Positions 33,479-42,052 of a stretch of 51,136 bases of DNA are shown one piece after another (position 1 is the stretch's first letter; every line of letters starts with the position of its first letter). The translations under genes and the position numbers were made by a program. The notes beneath the pieces are model-generated. The model did not search any database. It saw nothing but the letters and a program-made list of their open reading frames with translations, and had not been told where the DNA came from. The stretch comes from Chloroflexota bacterium. Lineage in GTDB: Bacteria > Chloroflexota > Anaerolineae > Anaerolineales > Anaerolineaceae. Location: positions 1 through 51,136 of the forward strand of contig JAEYTI010000160.1 of NCBI GenBank assembly GCA_023434145.1, written 5' to 3'.

Positions 33479-33754
33479 ATGACCGATAAACGGAACGCAT
33501 TGTTGCTATCCCTGATCGAGCAGGGGATCCACTACATTGAGGAAGGGGATGCAAAACTCTTCCTGGTCGTCACCCGCAGTGATGACCGCGATTCGTTCGA
33601 CTTCTATCTGCGGACAGCCAAGAACGAGGATGAGGCGAAGATTGAATCTGTGAAAACCGGTGAGGTGGTAATGATCCATCGCTTTGCCGACATCTTCGCC
33701 AAAATGCTAGACCTGAAAGATCTGCAAGGCGGTAAGCAAGATTTGCTCATGTAA
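33479..33754 (+). CDS. Small hypothetical protein of 91 residues
   Basis: An unrecognised cytoplasmic protein, MTDKRNALLLSLIEQGIHYI..., probably alpha/beta with an acidic middle (TRSDDRDSFDFYLRTAKNEDE). A very strong AAGGAGGAGG, its own sigma-70 promoter and an intrinsic terminator (33800-33829) show that it is a real monocistronic gene. No domain or catalytic motif can be named. Confidence 0.8.
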   Translation: MTDKRNALLLSLIEQGIHYIEEGDAKLFLVVTRSDDRDSFDFYLRTAKNEDEAKIESVKTGEVVMIHRFADIFAKMLDLKDLQGGKQDLLM

Positions 33755-33799
33755 GACGCTGGCAGTTTGACCGCTGTAAGCTGTTTGTACGTGATCGAC

Positions 33800-33829
33800 C
33801 CCGGAGTTGTAAGGCTCCGGGTTTCTTTA
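33800..33829 (+). terminator. Intrinsic terminator after the small hypothetical gene
   Basis: CCCGGAG and CTCCGGG form a 7-bp stem followed by TTTCTTTA. It is separate from the palindrome at 33881-33959. Confidence 0.8.
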
Positions 33830-33842
33830 CGTACAAGAGTGC

Positions 33843-33870
33843 TTGACGGATCTGTTATCCTGGGTACAGT
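33843..33870 (+). promoter_or_regulatory. Sigma-70 promoter for the heparinase-like gene
   Basis: TTGACG (33843-33848) and TACAGT (33865-33870) are 16 bases apart. The start of transcription would be near 33877, only a few bases before the long palindrome. Confidence 0.65.
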
Positions 33871-33880
33871 AAGCAGTAAC

Positions 33881-33959
33881 CTATCCGAAAGTTGATGTGT
33901 GTTTGCTGTTTGCGCGGTGTCGCCGCGCAAACAGCAAACACACATCAACTTTCGGATAG
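33881..33959. repeat. Perfect 37-bp-arm palindrome in the heparinase leader
   Basis: Every pair from 33881/33959 to 33917/33923 matches, leaving a 5-base loop (TGTCG). This is the longest arm in the window. It starts about 4 bases after the predicted transcription start and ends 27 bases before the heparinase ATG, so the 5' end of that transcript would be a 79-base hairpin. Confidence 0.96.
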
Positions 33960-33986
33960 TACCAAGTAGACTCAGGGAGCATTCCG

Positions 33987-36002
33987 ATGGAACATAAAGT
34001 CGCGATGATCGGTCCTCGCATTACCGACGCCGAATTCTTCGCTCAGCTCGATCCTGCTCAGCCTGGGATGCAGGAAGCCATCCAGGCTGCGGAGCGGGGG
34101 AATTACGCCGCAGCCCGTAGCCTGTTCGCTGCAGATGCACGCGCCTCGCTGCAGCCGGAACGCTTTTTCCAGATCAAGCGCGAATTCCGCGGGCGCTGGT
34201 TTATGCACGAAGGCGAAACGCCCGAGCAAGCCGCCGAGCGCATCTTGCGTGGCGAGCTGATCTCGTGCTCCACGCCGCATACCTTCACCGGAGCGGTGGA
34301 CTGGTTCTCCAACCCCACCTTCAACCAGTACAAAGAGTGGACGTGGCAGCTCTCGCGCCACCCAGAGTGGGGCATCCTGGCGGAGCGCTATCGCGCCACC
34401 GGAGATGAGCGGTATGCCGAGGCGTTTGTGCGCCATTTTTGCAGCTGGGTGCGGCAGGCAGCCGTGCCGGAAAATGCCGATGGCGGCGCGACGCTGTGCT
34501 GGCGCACCATCGAGGCGGGCATACGCATGGGTGGAGTGTGGCAGTGGGCGCTGCACAGCTTCTACCAGTCGCCGCACTTTACCGATGACGTGCTGATCGA
34601 CTGGTATAAATCGGTGTGGGAGCACGGCTGGCGGCTGCGCAACTTCCACCGCACCGGCAACTGGCTGATCATGGAGATGAACGGACTGGCACAGATCGGC
34701 ATCCTATATCCCATGTTCAAAGAGGCGACGGCGTGGAAACAGTACGCCTTTGACCGCATGGTAGAGGAACTGGACGCGCAGATCTACCCGGATGGCTGGC
34801 AGGTGGAGCTTTCTACCGGCTATCACCAGGTGGATATCAACAATTATCAGTGGCTGATCGACGTGTGCAAAGCATATGACGTGCCGGTGCCTCCGGCGTT
34901 CCGCGAGGCGATGGAGCGCATGCATGCCGTGAACGTGCAGATGATGATGCCCGATGGCCGCCTACCGGATCTCAACGACGGTGGCTGGCACAAGGTTTCT
35001 GGCCTGATGACCGACGCCGTGCTCGATTATCCGCAGCGGTCCGACTTCCGCTGGGCGCTGACGGATGGCCGCGAGGGGCAGCCGCCTGCCTATACCTCCA
35101 TCCTGCTGCCCTATGCCGGGTACGCAGTGATGCGATCCGGATGGGAGCATGATGCGCTGTGGGCTGTGTTCGACGGCGGTCATTTTGGCTATGGCCATCA
35201 GCACGAGGATAAGCTGCACCTGCTGGTGCACGCCTACGGGCGGCTGCTGCTCGGCGAGGGCGGCAACTACGCCTACGACGATTCCGAGATGCGCCGCTAC
35301 GTGCTCTCTACCCGCGCGCATAACACTGTGCGGGTAGATGGCGAGGATCAGAACCGGCGATTGAACTATGCCCGCGAGGTGTTTGACGTGACGATGCCTT
35401 CGAACGTGCAGTGGCGTACGGAGAAGGCGTTTGACGTGGCGGAAGCGGTGTACGATGAAGGCTACGGCCCAGCCGCCGAACGTACCGTCACGCACCGGCG
35501 CAAGGTGATCTTCCTTAAAGAAGGCGCTCCCGGCCCATGTTTTATCGTGATCGACCGGCTGACGCCGGGTGATGGGAGGCCGCACGACTATCAGTGGCTG
35601 TGGCACCTGAATACCGAGACCGCTGCGCTCGATAACAGTCCCGATGGATGGACGCTCATTGCCAGGAGCCGCGACGAGGGCCAGGCAAACATCGCCCTGA
35701 TCCCGGCGGCACGAGCTGGCTTGCGCGCGCGAATCGTGCAGGGCGAAGAACTGCCCGAGTTCCAGGGCTGGAAGGCGATCAAGTACCACCAGCAAGGGGA
35801 GTATGCCCCGACTCCAACCGTGGTCTACGAACTGAGCGCGCCAGGTCCGCTGCGCCAGGTGACGGTCATCTACCCCACGCACCCCGAGGAGAAATGCCCG
35901 CTCTTTATGGTGATTGCCAGCACCGATCCGGTGGATACGAGCATCACCCTTCAACTTGATACCGTTAAAATCGATCTCGATGAAAGGGATTTCTTTGACT
36001 AA
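33987..36002 (+). CDS. Heparinase II/III-family polysaccharide lyase
   Basis: A 671-residue protein with an (alpha/alpha)-toroid N-terminal part (WRTIEAGIRMGGVWQWAL, RTGNWLIMEMNGLAQIGILYP, STGYHQVDINNYQWLID) and a C-terminal beta-sandwich with FGYGHQHEDKLHLLVHAYGRLLLGE, the His-rich segment of heparinase II/III lyases. These cleave uronic-acid polysaccharides by beta-elimination. No signal peptide is visible, so it may act on imported oligosaccharides. The sugar importer at 38-42 kb is a possible partner. GGGAGC precedes the ATG. Confidence 0.87.
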   Translation: MEHKVAMIGPRITDAEFFAQLDPAQPGMQEAIQAAERGNYAAARSLFAADARASLQPERFFQIKREFRGRWFMHEGETPEQAAERILRGELISCSTPHTFTGAVDWFSNPTFNQYKEWTWQLSRHPEWGILAERYRATGDERYAEAFVRHFCSWVRQAAVPENADGGATLCWRTIEAGIRMGGVWQWALHSFYQSPHFTDDVLIDWYKSVWEHGWRLRNFHRTGNWLIMEMNGLAQIGILYPMFKEATAWKQYAFDRMVEELDAQIYPDGWQVELSTGYHQVDINNYQWLIDVCKAYDVPVPPAFREAMERMHAVNVQMMMPDGRLPDLNDGGWHKVSGLMTDAVLDYPQRSDFRWALTDGREGQPPAYTSILLPYAGYAVMRSGWEHDALWAVFDGGHFGYGHQHEDKLHLLVHAYGRLLLGEGGNYAYDDSEMRRYVLSTRAHNTVRVDGEDQNRRLNYAREVFDVTMPSNVQWRTEKAFDVAEAVYDEGYGPAAERTVTHRRKVIFLKEGAPGPCFIVIDRLTPGDGRPHDYQWLWHLNTETAALDNSPDGWTLIARSRDEGQANIALIPAARAGLRARIVQGEELPEFQGWKAIKYHQQGEYAPTPTVVYELSAPGPLRQVTVIYPTHPEEKCPLFMVIASTDPVDTSITLQLDTVKIDLDERDFFD

Positions 36003-36050
36003 TGTTATTGGCTCGTGGTCGACGAAGGAGACCACGAGCCAATAACATTA
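36000..36050. repeat. Palindrome starting in the heparinase stop codon, 21-bp arms
   Basis: Arms TAATGTTATTGGCTCGTGGTC and its complement with a 9-base loop; every pair matches. Its first three bases are the TAA stop of the heparinase gene. No T-run. Confidence 0.95.
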
Positions 36051-36092
36051 TCAATATTCTCTCAAGATTTCCAGGCGGAAATTGCGAATTTG

Positions 36093-36120
36093 TTGAAACC
36101 GCCGCCGGGTATGGCATAAT
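36093..36120 (+). promoter_or_regulatory. Sigma-70 promoter for a leaderless kinase mRNA
   Basis: TTGAAA (36093-36098), 16 bases, CATAAT (36115-36120). The kinase ATG is at 36128, 8 bases after the -10 box, and there is no Shine-Dalgarno, so transcription probably starts at the start codon. Confidence 0.7.
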
Positions 36121-36127
36121 ACGCATC

Positions 36128-38005
36128 ATGAATGACTCTTTCATCGGCAGCCACGTTGCTCATTTTCGCATCGAGCGCTTGCTTGGGCGGGGCGGCATGG
36201 CTTCCGTGTACTTTGCCTGGGATGAAAAGAATGACCGCGCGGTAGCGTTGAAGGTGCTCGACGAGCGCAACCGCGACGTACCCGCTTCGGTCGGACGCTT
36301 CATACAGGAAGCCCGCACGATGGCTAACTGGGACCATCCGCACATCGTTCGGATGCTGGAGGCTGGGGAATCAAACGGCATCTACTTCTACGCGATGGAG
36401 TTCATCCGTGGACTGGATCTCTCGCAGCTTTTGCGCCAGTACCTGGACGCGAACCAGCTAATGCCCTATGCCGATGTGCTGCGCCTGGGTTGGGCGGTAT
36501 CCGAGGCGCTGGATTACGCCCACAAGCACGGCATTATCCACCGCGACGTGAAGCCCTCTAACGTGCTCGTATCGGTGGATGGGCGCGTGCTGCTCTCGGA
36601 TTTTGGCCTGGTGATGGATATTGCGCGCGGAACGTTGGGCGAGACGTTTGGCTCACCGCACTACATTGCCCCCGAGCAGGCTCGCCGGTCAAGTGAAGCT
36701 GTGGCGCAGAGCGATATCTATTCAATGGGCATTATGCTGTACGAGATGCTCACCGGCACGGTGCCGTTCCACGACCCCTCGCCCGTGGCGCTGGCGCAAA
36801 AGCACCTTGCTGAGAACCCGCCCGCGCCGCGCATGCTCAACCCGCGCCTGTCGCCTGCCGTAGAGGCGGTACTGATGCGCGCGCTGCGCAAAAATCCGCG
36901 CGAGCGTTACGCGACCGGTCGGGAGCTGATGACCGCGCTCGAACGCTCCCTCACGCTGGAGATGACCCAGGCGCAGTCGACGGCACCGCTGCCAGTTTCG
37001 CCAGAGAGCCAGCGGCTGCGATCTTTACGCGCTGCCGGGCTGCCGTTCCCGGCAATGGAGGGGCAGGCAAGGCCCGAGCCGCCGTTGTACCAGTCGAACC
37101 CGACGGCAATTGGCGGACCTACTGCTGCTGCTGCAGGCGGCCTGCCTCCTGTGCCTTCCTCCCAGGTGCGCCCGGCTGCCGTTTTACGTGGCGAACCACC
37201 CGCTTCTGCTGCACAAACCGTTCGGGCAGGCACTCCGCCGCCATATAACCCCCAGTACAGCCAGCCTGGCTATGGGCCGCCGCCTGCATATGGCGGCGGT
37301 GCTGCACAGCCGCCAGCACGCCGGAGAGCGGGCAACTGGTTCGGCTGCGCTGCCCTGGTGGCGTTATTCCTGGCGCTGGCAGTGGGGATTGGCGCGGCAG
37401 TTGCCCTTAGTGGCCAGGGAGGCTTCACGCTGCCTGGCTTCCCAGGGGCGGCGCCGGGAAATCAGGCAACTGACACGCCGGAACCGGGTGAACCGACCGA
37501 TCTACCCATCCCCACCCTGACTCATACCATTGAGCCAACCATTACGTCGACCTTTGAGCCGACCCCTTCGCTCACGTTTACGCTGGAACCTACCTTCACC
37601 TTTACCCCAGAGCCTACCGCTACGGCAACGCTCGCGCCGACCGAAACGCCGGTGCCACCCACCGTATTGGTGATCGAGCGCAGCGGCAATGAAGGCATTG
37701 TGATGGTGAACGAAGGCCCCATCCCCTTCTCGCTGGCGCTCATTGAGTTTTGGGACAACGACCACGAGATGGATGGTGAAGAATGGGAGATTGAAGTGCT
37801 GGAGCCCGATCAGTGCGTTGTTGTATGGGAAGCCGGCGGTCGCCCGCGCCTGCCCGAAGGTATGGAGTGCGATCCGGTGGGTACGGTGGTAGAACGCTCC
37901 GGGCGAATGCGCTTCTGGACGCGTACCATCAACGTCCGCTACCAGGACGAAGAAATCGCCTCCTGCCGCACCAACGAACAGCGCTGTGAAATCACGATCC
38001 CGTAA
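36128..38005 (+). CDS. Membrane-anchored Hanks-type Ser/Thr protein kinase
   Basis: A 625-residue kinase. The catalytic domain (about 12-270) has GRGGMASV, VALKVL (Lys), HRDVKPSN, SDFGLV and IAPEQA, all needed for activity. A 130-residue Pro/Gln-rich segment leads to one membrane helix (CAALVALFLALAVGIGAAVAL, about 405-427), a Thr/Pro linker and a C-terminal extracellular domain of about 115 residues with four Cys. It probably senses something outside and phosphorylates cytoplasmic targets. The ATG at 36128 fits MNDSFIGSHVAHFRIERLLG; a longer frame would reach into the palindrome. It ends 15 bases before the palindrome at 38021. Confidence 0.93.
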   Translation: MNDSFIGSHVAHFRIERLLGRGGMASVYFAWDEKNDRAVALKVLDERNRDVPASVGRFIQEARTMANWDHPHIVRMLEAGESNGIYFYAMEFIRGLDLSQLLRQYLDANQLMPYADVLRLGWAVSEALDYAHKHGIIHRDVKPSNVLVSVDGRVLLSDFGLVMDIARGTLGETFGSPHYIAPEQARRSSEAVAQSDIYSMGIMLYEMLTGTVPFHDPSPVALAQKHLAENPPAPRMLNPRLSPAVEAVLMRALRKNPRERYATGRELMTALERSLTLEMTQAQSTAPLPVSPESQRLRSLRAAGLPFPAMEGQARPEPPLYQSNPTAIGGPTAAAAGGLPPVPSSQVRPAAVLRGEPPASAAQTVRAGTPPPYNPQYSQPGYGPPPAYGGGAAQPPARRRAGNWFGCAALVALFLALAVGIGAAVALSGQGGFTLPGFPGAAPGNQATDTPEPGEPTDLPIPTLTHTIEPTITSTFEPTPSLTFTLEPTFTFTPEPTATATLAPTETPVPPTVLVIERSGNEGIVMVNEGPIPFSLALIEFWDNDHEMDGEEWEIEVLEPDQCVVVWEAGGRPRLPEGMECDPVGTVVERSGRMRFWTRTINVRYQDEEIASCRTNEQRCEITIP

Positions 38006-38020
38006 AAGTTGGTTTTTATA

Positions 38021-38090
38021 GAATTTCAAGGGTTTATCGATTGGCAGGGTTGCTGAAGCAACCCTGCCAATCGATAAACCCTTGAAATTC
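38021..38090. repeat. Perfect 34-bp-arm palindrome after the kinase gene
   Basis: Arms beginning GAATTTCAAGGG pair exactly around a 2-base centre (38055-38056). A true bidirectional terminator (38101-38136) follows 10 bases later, so this element is in addition to a terminator. Confidence 0.96.
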
Positions 38091-38100
38091 ATGCCGGGAA

Positions 38101-38136
38101 AAGAAATCTCCCCCGCCTTGGCGGGGGAGATTTCTT
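38101..38136. terminator. Bidirectional intrinsic terminator
   Basis: AAGAAATCTCCCCCGCC and its complement form a 17-bp stem with 2 central bases. The minus strand is followed by TTCTTTTC and the plus strand has TTTCTT. It serves the convergent kinase and ABC binding-protein genes. Confidence 0.9.
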
Positions 38137-38142
38137 ACGGGC

Positions 38143-39615
38143 TTACTTCATCTGCGAGAGCTGATCCTGGAGGTTCAGGTTTGCCTCTTCGTTCAGGTTG
38201 TCGAGGACTTCCTGCACATCCGGGTAAGGCTCGGCGATGATGGTGGCAACGGCGGTGTTGACCATTTCGCGGACGAAGTCATAACCAGGCGTTGGGGGCT
38301 CAAACTTGGAGAACTCGAGCATGTCGAACGCGGCCTTGTAAGACGGGCGGGTCGAGAAGTATTCTTCCAGGCCCTCGGCGACGCTGGCGCGCACCGGGAA
38401 GTACTCAGAAGCCTGTGCCCAGGTAGCCTGGACCTCAGAAGAGGTGTAGTACTTGACGAACAACCAGGCAGCCAGTTCCTGCTCGGGGGTGTTCTTCGGA
38501 ATGGAGACGGACGCGCCGTACACATTCATCGCCGGGTCGGCGGTGGTGTGAGGGATCGCGCCAACGGACCACTCGAACTGGGCACCCTCGTCAACGGCAG
38601 TGCCGTAGAAGGGCAGGCCAGAGCTGGAGCCGATCGAGAACAGCAGCTTGCCAGTGCCAAAGTCGGTCTGGTCGCCATACTGTTCGGTGGGCAGGGCCGC
38701 GCAGCCTTCCTTGAAGAGATCCTGGAGGAAGGTCATGGCCTGAACAGCGGCTTCGCTGTTGTAGGTGTACTCACCAGTCTCGGTGTTGAAGACGTCGCCA
38801 CCGAACGCGAAGGTCCAGGAGGCGAAGCGAGAAGCATCAATGCTCAGCTCGTAGCCAATGGGGCCTTCGGCAGTCGCCTTGGAGAAGGGCTGCTGAGACG
38901 CGGCACAGGCCATTTCTTTGAACTCTTCGGGGGTGGTGGGGGGCGCATCGTAACCGAGCTCGGTCAGCCAATCCATGTTGTAGTACATCACTTCCATGGA
39001 GCGGTTGGGGGGGAAGCCCAGGCGGGCGTTGTCAAAGTTGGGGAACACATCCTGCGCGAAGAAGCCGGGGAAGAAGTCCGCCTGCTCTTCCTGCGGGAGG
39101 CCCCACTTAGCGCTGTTGAGCAGCGGGTTCATGTCGACCAGGCCACCAGAGAGCTGGTAGGTAGCTGCCTGGTTCTGGTAAGCAACAACGAGGGAGGGCA
39201 CGTCGGTAGTGCCAAGCAGCGGCAGCATCTTGTTGAAGATATCACCATAGGAGCCCTGGTTTTCCTGGACCACGGTGATACCCCACTCATTGGTGCTGTT
39301 GAATTCCTGGACAATTTCTTCCAGGGCCTCTTGGCGGTCGCGAGTGTGGTTGTGCCAGAAGGTTACTTCCTGGCCCGAGGGGTCCACGTTTTCATACGGA
39401 CCATCGGAGACAGGTTCGGCGGCGGTGGGTTCAACGGCCGCAGTTGGCTCTCCAGCCGGGGCTGCGGTTGTTGCAGTCGCCTCGGCGACCGGCGCAGCGG
39501 TGGTGGGTTCGACCGGGGCAGGAGCTTCCGTGGTCGCCGCGGGGGTGCAGGCGCTCAGAAGCATGGCTGCCATCAGGACTACTGCCAGGATACTGTTGAC
39601 GAACTTTTTACTCAT
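38143..39615 (-). CDS. Sugar ABC transporter substrate-binding lipoprotein
   Basis: A 490-residue protein from ATG 39615 with TGGAGGAGA upstream. The signal ILAVVLMAAMLLSAC has a lipobox, then an Ala/Thr/Pro linker rich in repeated PTTAA-type units, then the MalE/UgpB-type fold (VTFWHNHTRDRQEALEEIVQEF near the start of the domain, typical of SBP_bac_1). It would capture oligosaccharide or glycerol-phosphate type solutes outside the cell. The permease genes lie just upstream in the same direction; the ATPase is not in this window, which is common when a shared MsmK-type ATPase is used. Confidence 0.92.
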   Translation of the reverse strand: MSKKFVNSILAVVLMAAMLLSACTPAATTEAPAPVEPTTAAPVAEATATTAAPAGEPTAAVEPTAAEPVSDGPYENVDPSGQEVTFWHNHTRDRQEALEEIVQEFNSTNEWGITVVQENQGSYGDIFNKMLPLLGTTDVPSLVVAYQNQAATYQLSGGLVDMNPLLNSAKWGLPQEEQADFFPGFFAQDVFPNFDNARLGFPPNRSMEVMYYNMDWLTELGYDAPPTTPEEFKEMACAASQQPFSKATAEGPIGYELSIDASRFASWTFAFGGDVFNTETGEYTYNSEAAVQAMTFLQDLFKEGCAALPTEQYGDQTDFGTGKLLFSIGSSSGLPFYGTAVDEGAQFEWSVGAIPHTTADPAMNVYGASVSIPKNTPEQELAAWLFVKYYTSSEVQATWAQASEYFPVRASVAEGLEEYFSTRPSYKAAFDMLEFSKFEPPTPGYDFVREMVNTAVATIIAEPYPDVQEVLDNLNEEANLNLQDQLSQMK

Positions 39616-39708
39616 GCAGTTTCTCCTCCATAGAGATTCCGAATAGGGTAAGATCATTCTAATACCGATTGGGGAACTTGAGAAGAGACTGGGGATTAAA
39701 ATCCTGAC

Positions 39709-39735
39709 AGCCGCGCCTATCAGCAAGGCGCGGCT
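39709..39735. promoter_or_regulatory. GC-rich hairpin between permease and binding-protein genes
   Basis: AGCCGCGCC and GGCGCGGCT form a 9-bp stem with a 9-base loop in the 140-base gap after the second permease. On the minus strand a T-rich stretch lies 6 bases further, so partial termination or mRNA stabilisation is possible. Such hairpins allow different levels of permease and binding protein. Confidence 0.6.
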
Positions 39736-39755
39736 ACGATTATTTTGAGGGAATC

Positions 39756-40667
39756 TTAACCCTTAAGACCGGTTGTGGCGATGCCTTCGGTGAATTGTTT
39801 TTGGGTGAAGAAGTAGAGGATGAGGATAGGGATGATGGTAATCACCGCCCCTGCCATCAGCAAGTTGGTTTCTGGCCCGGCCTCTGAGACGAAATTCCAT
39901 AGGCCTACCATCAGCGGCCGCCAGGTTTCTCTGGTAGTGACAAGCAGCGGCCACATGAAGGCGTTCCAGGCGCCGATGAAAGCGAAGATCAATACCGTCA
40001 TCAGCGGAGCCTTGCTGATGGGCAGCACAATTTGCGTCAAGAAGCGCATATGCCCCGCGCCATCGATGCGCGCCGCGTCCCAAAGCTCATCCGGCACTTT
40101 TGAAAAGAACTGCCGCAGCAAAAAGATGCTGAACGCGTTTGCCATGAAAGGCACCGTCAGCGCCGGCAGCTTGTTGAGCCAGCTCCCACCCGGCAGGGGG
40201 ATGACATTGCCGCGAATGATCAGGAAGTTCGGGATCACCGTGACCGACTCGGGGATCATCAGTGTAGCCAGCAGGGCGGCAAAGATAATGTCGCGCCCGG
40301 CAAACTTGATACGCGCGAAGGCGTAGCCCGAGAGGGTGGAGGTGATGAGCAGCCCGGCGCAGGTAATGGCGGTGATGATCACGCTGTTCATAAAATAGCG
40401 TGCAAATTTCGCCTCGCGCCATGCTTCGGCATAGTTTGAGAACTGCGGCACCACCGGCATCCAGCGCCGGTTGATTGTTTCGCCCAGCGTCATCAGCGAG
40501 CTGGAAGTCATCCAGAAGAACGGCAGGATGGCGATAAACGCGCCGATGATCAGGATAAGGTAAAGCACAATGCGCATGGGGCGCAGCCGGAAGGCAGGCG
40601 CCTTGGCTACAGAGGAGCGTGTCGCTTCGCGATGTTCGGTAGTAACGATCTGTTCTGGGTTAGCCAT
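39756..40667 (-). CDS. ABC sugar permease, MalG/UgpE type
   Basis: A 303-residue permease with six predicted membrane helices and the EAA loop DAARIDGAGHMRFLTQIVLP that docks the ATPase. The start ATG 40667 fits MANPEQIVTTEHRE; it overlaps the end of the partner permease gene by 8 bases. With the neighbouring MalF-type gene it forms the transmembrane channel. Confidence 0.92.
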   Translation of the reverse strand: MANPEQIVTTEHREATRSSVAKAPAFRLRPMRIVLYLILIIGAFIAILPFFWMTSSSLMTLGETINRRWMPVVPQFSNYAEAWREAKFARYFMNSVIITAITCAGLLITSTLSGYAFARIKFAGRDIIFAALLATLMIPESVTVIPNFLIIRGNVIPLPGGSWLNKLPALTVPFMANAFSIFLLRQFFSKVPDELWDAARIDGAGHMRFLTQIVLPISKAPLMTVLIFAFIGAWNAFMWPLLVTTRETWRPLMVGLWNFVSEAGPETNLLMAGAVITIIPILILYFFTQKQFTEGIATTGLKG

Positions 40668-41838
40668 AGAACACCCGCTCCGAGAAAAGTTTATTCTGGG
40701 CATACGTTAGCCCGGCGATGATGACAAACAGGATGATCGCCTGTGCCGCCGCATAGCCGTAGTTGTTGATTTTGTAGAAGGTATCGAAAATTGTAATCGA
40801 GGTAACATCCATGGTATTGAGCGCCGGTGGATCACGCATCACGTAAATGTGGTTGAACGCCTTGAACGTGCCGATGAATGCGACCAGCGCCAAATAGAAG
40901 GTTACCGGGGAGATCAACGGAATGGTTACGTGGCGGAACATCTGCCACTGCGATGCGCCGTCGATATCGGCAGCCTCATATATCTCACCAGGGATAGAGC
41001 CTAACCCAGCCAGGAAGACCACCACGTTATAGCCTACGTAGGTCCAGATGCCGTATAGGATGACCGAAACGAGCGCCATGCTCGGCCCGGCCCAAAAACC
41101 TTCGAGATTGGTGCCGAAGACAACGTTGATGAACGGGCGCGGCTCGAACAGCCACTTCTGCGCGGGCAGGCCCAGGGACGTGAGTGCCCAGTTCGCCAGC
41201 GCCGAATCGCGCGGGCTGAAGATGCTGCGGAACACCACCGCCGTAGCAATAGTGGGGGTGATATACGGCAGGAAGTACAGCATACGGAACATTTCCTTGC
41301 CGCGGATTTTTTGGAACAGGATATACGCGATTACCAGGCCGATGGCAAGCTCTGCAGGAACGGTGCCGAGCGAGTACCAGAGTGTAATAGGCAGCGAGTT
41401 GAGGAAGCGTTTGTCACCGCTGGCGAGCATTTGCGCCCAGCCAGAGGAAAGTATCCAGCCGCCAGCAATAAGCACCAGAGCAGCAGCCATGCCGCCGATG
41501 GCGATCCAGTTACTGCCATGCCGAAGCGCGCGCGTCCAAACAACATAGGCCGAGAACATCAAGATCAGCCCGAGGATAAAAAACAGCAGTCCTGGTAGAT
41601 CACCGAGGGCCCGCCCGTAATTCTCCATCCCAATGAACCCGCCCTTTACTGCTCGCCAGTTCAGCGTGCTCATGTAGACGGAGTATACAATGGGGAACAG
41701 GCCAAACAGCCCAATAACCAAGATCGATGGCAGGATAAAAAGATAACCGGTGATATTTTCACGGATCTTTTGTCCCATCGAAAAGCCCGCATGAGGAACC
41801 TTTTGAGATGCGCTGGGGCGAATCGTATTTGCAGCCAA
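40660..41838 (-). CDS. ABC sugar permease, MalF/UgpA type with extra helices
   Basis: A 392-residue permease. A TTG at 41838 (LAANTIRPSASQK...) is chosen for GGAAGGAG upstream; an ATG (MGQKIREN) about 25 residues further is an alternative. It has the EAA motif EAADIDGASQWQMFRHVTIP. Between the first helix and the conserved part lie two further hydrophobic segments (LLFFILGLILMFSAYVVW and WIAIGGMAAALVLIAGGWIL), giving about eight helices where UgpA types have six. First gene of the importer operon. Confidence 0.9.
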   Translation of the reverse strand: MAANTIRPSASQKVPHAGFSMGQKIRENITGYLFILPSILVIGLFGLFPIVYSVYMSTLNWRAVKGGFIGMENYGRALGDLPGLLFFILGLILMFSAYVVWTRALRHGSNWIAIGGMAAALVLIAGGWILSSGWAQMLASGDKRFLNSLPITLWYSLGTVPAELAIGLVIAYILFQKIRGKEMFRMLYFLPYITPTIATAVVFRSIFSPRDSALANWALTSLGLPAQKWLFEPRPFINVVFGTNLEGFWAGPSMALVSVILYGIWTYVGYNVVVFLAGLGSIPGEIYEAADIDGASQWQMFRHVTIPLISPVTFYLALVAFIGTFKAFNHIYVMRDPPALNTMDVTSITIFDTFYKINNYGYAAAQAIILFVIIAGLTYAQNKLFSERVFYG

Positions 41839-41957
41839 CCTTACTCCTTCCTTCTCTGCTGTGGGTATGCTTCCGCGGGTGATTCTTATGGAAAAAATTA
41901 TAGCGTATATATGAAAATTCCGCCACAAAGCCCGCCGAAAGAGGTGTGTTCCATTTG

Positions 41958-42002
41958 GTTGGTTATTGGGCAGGGAACGAAGTTCCCTGCCCAATAACCA
42001 AC
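41958..42002. repeat. Palindrome with 21-bp arms and GAA triloop, divergent region
   Basis: Arms GTTGGTTATTGGGCAGGGAAC and its complement pair exactly around GAA. It lies between the divergent permease and DUF3054 genes, so it is not downstream of any gene and cannot be a terminator for them. It would fall in the upstream region of both. Confidence 0.95.
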
Positions 42003-42052
42003 AGGGCCCCCATCGTTACCCCGAAATTATATAACTTTGATAGAATAATAAT

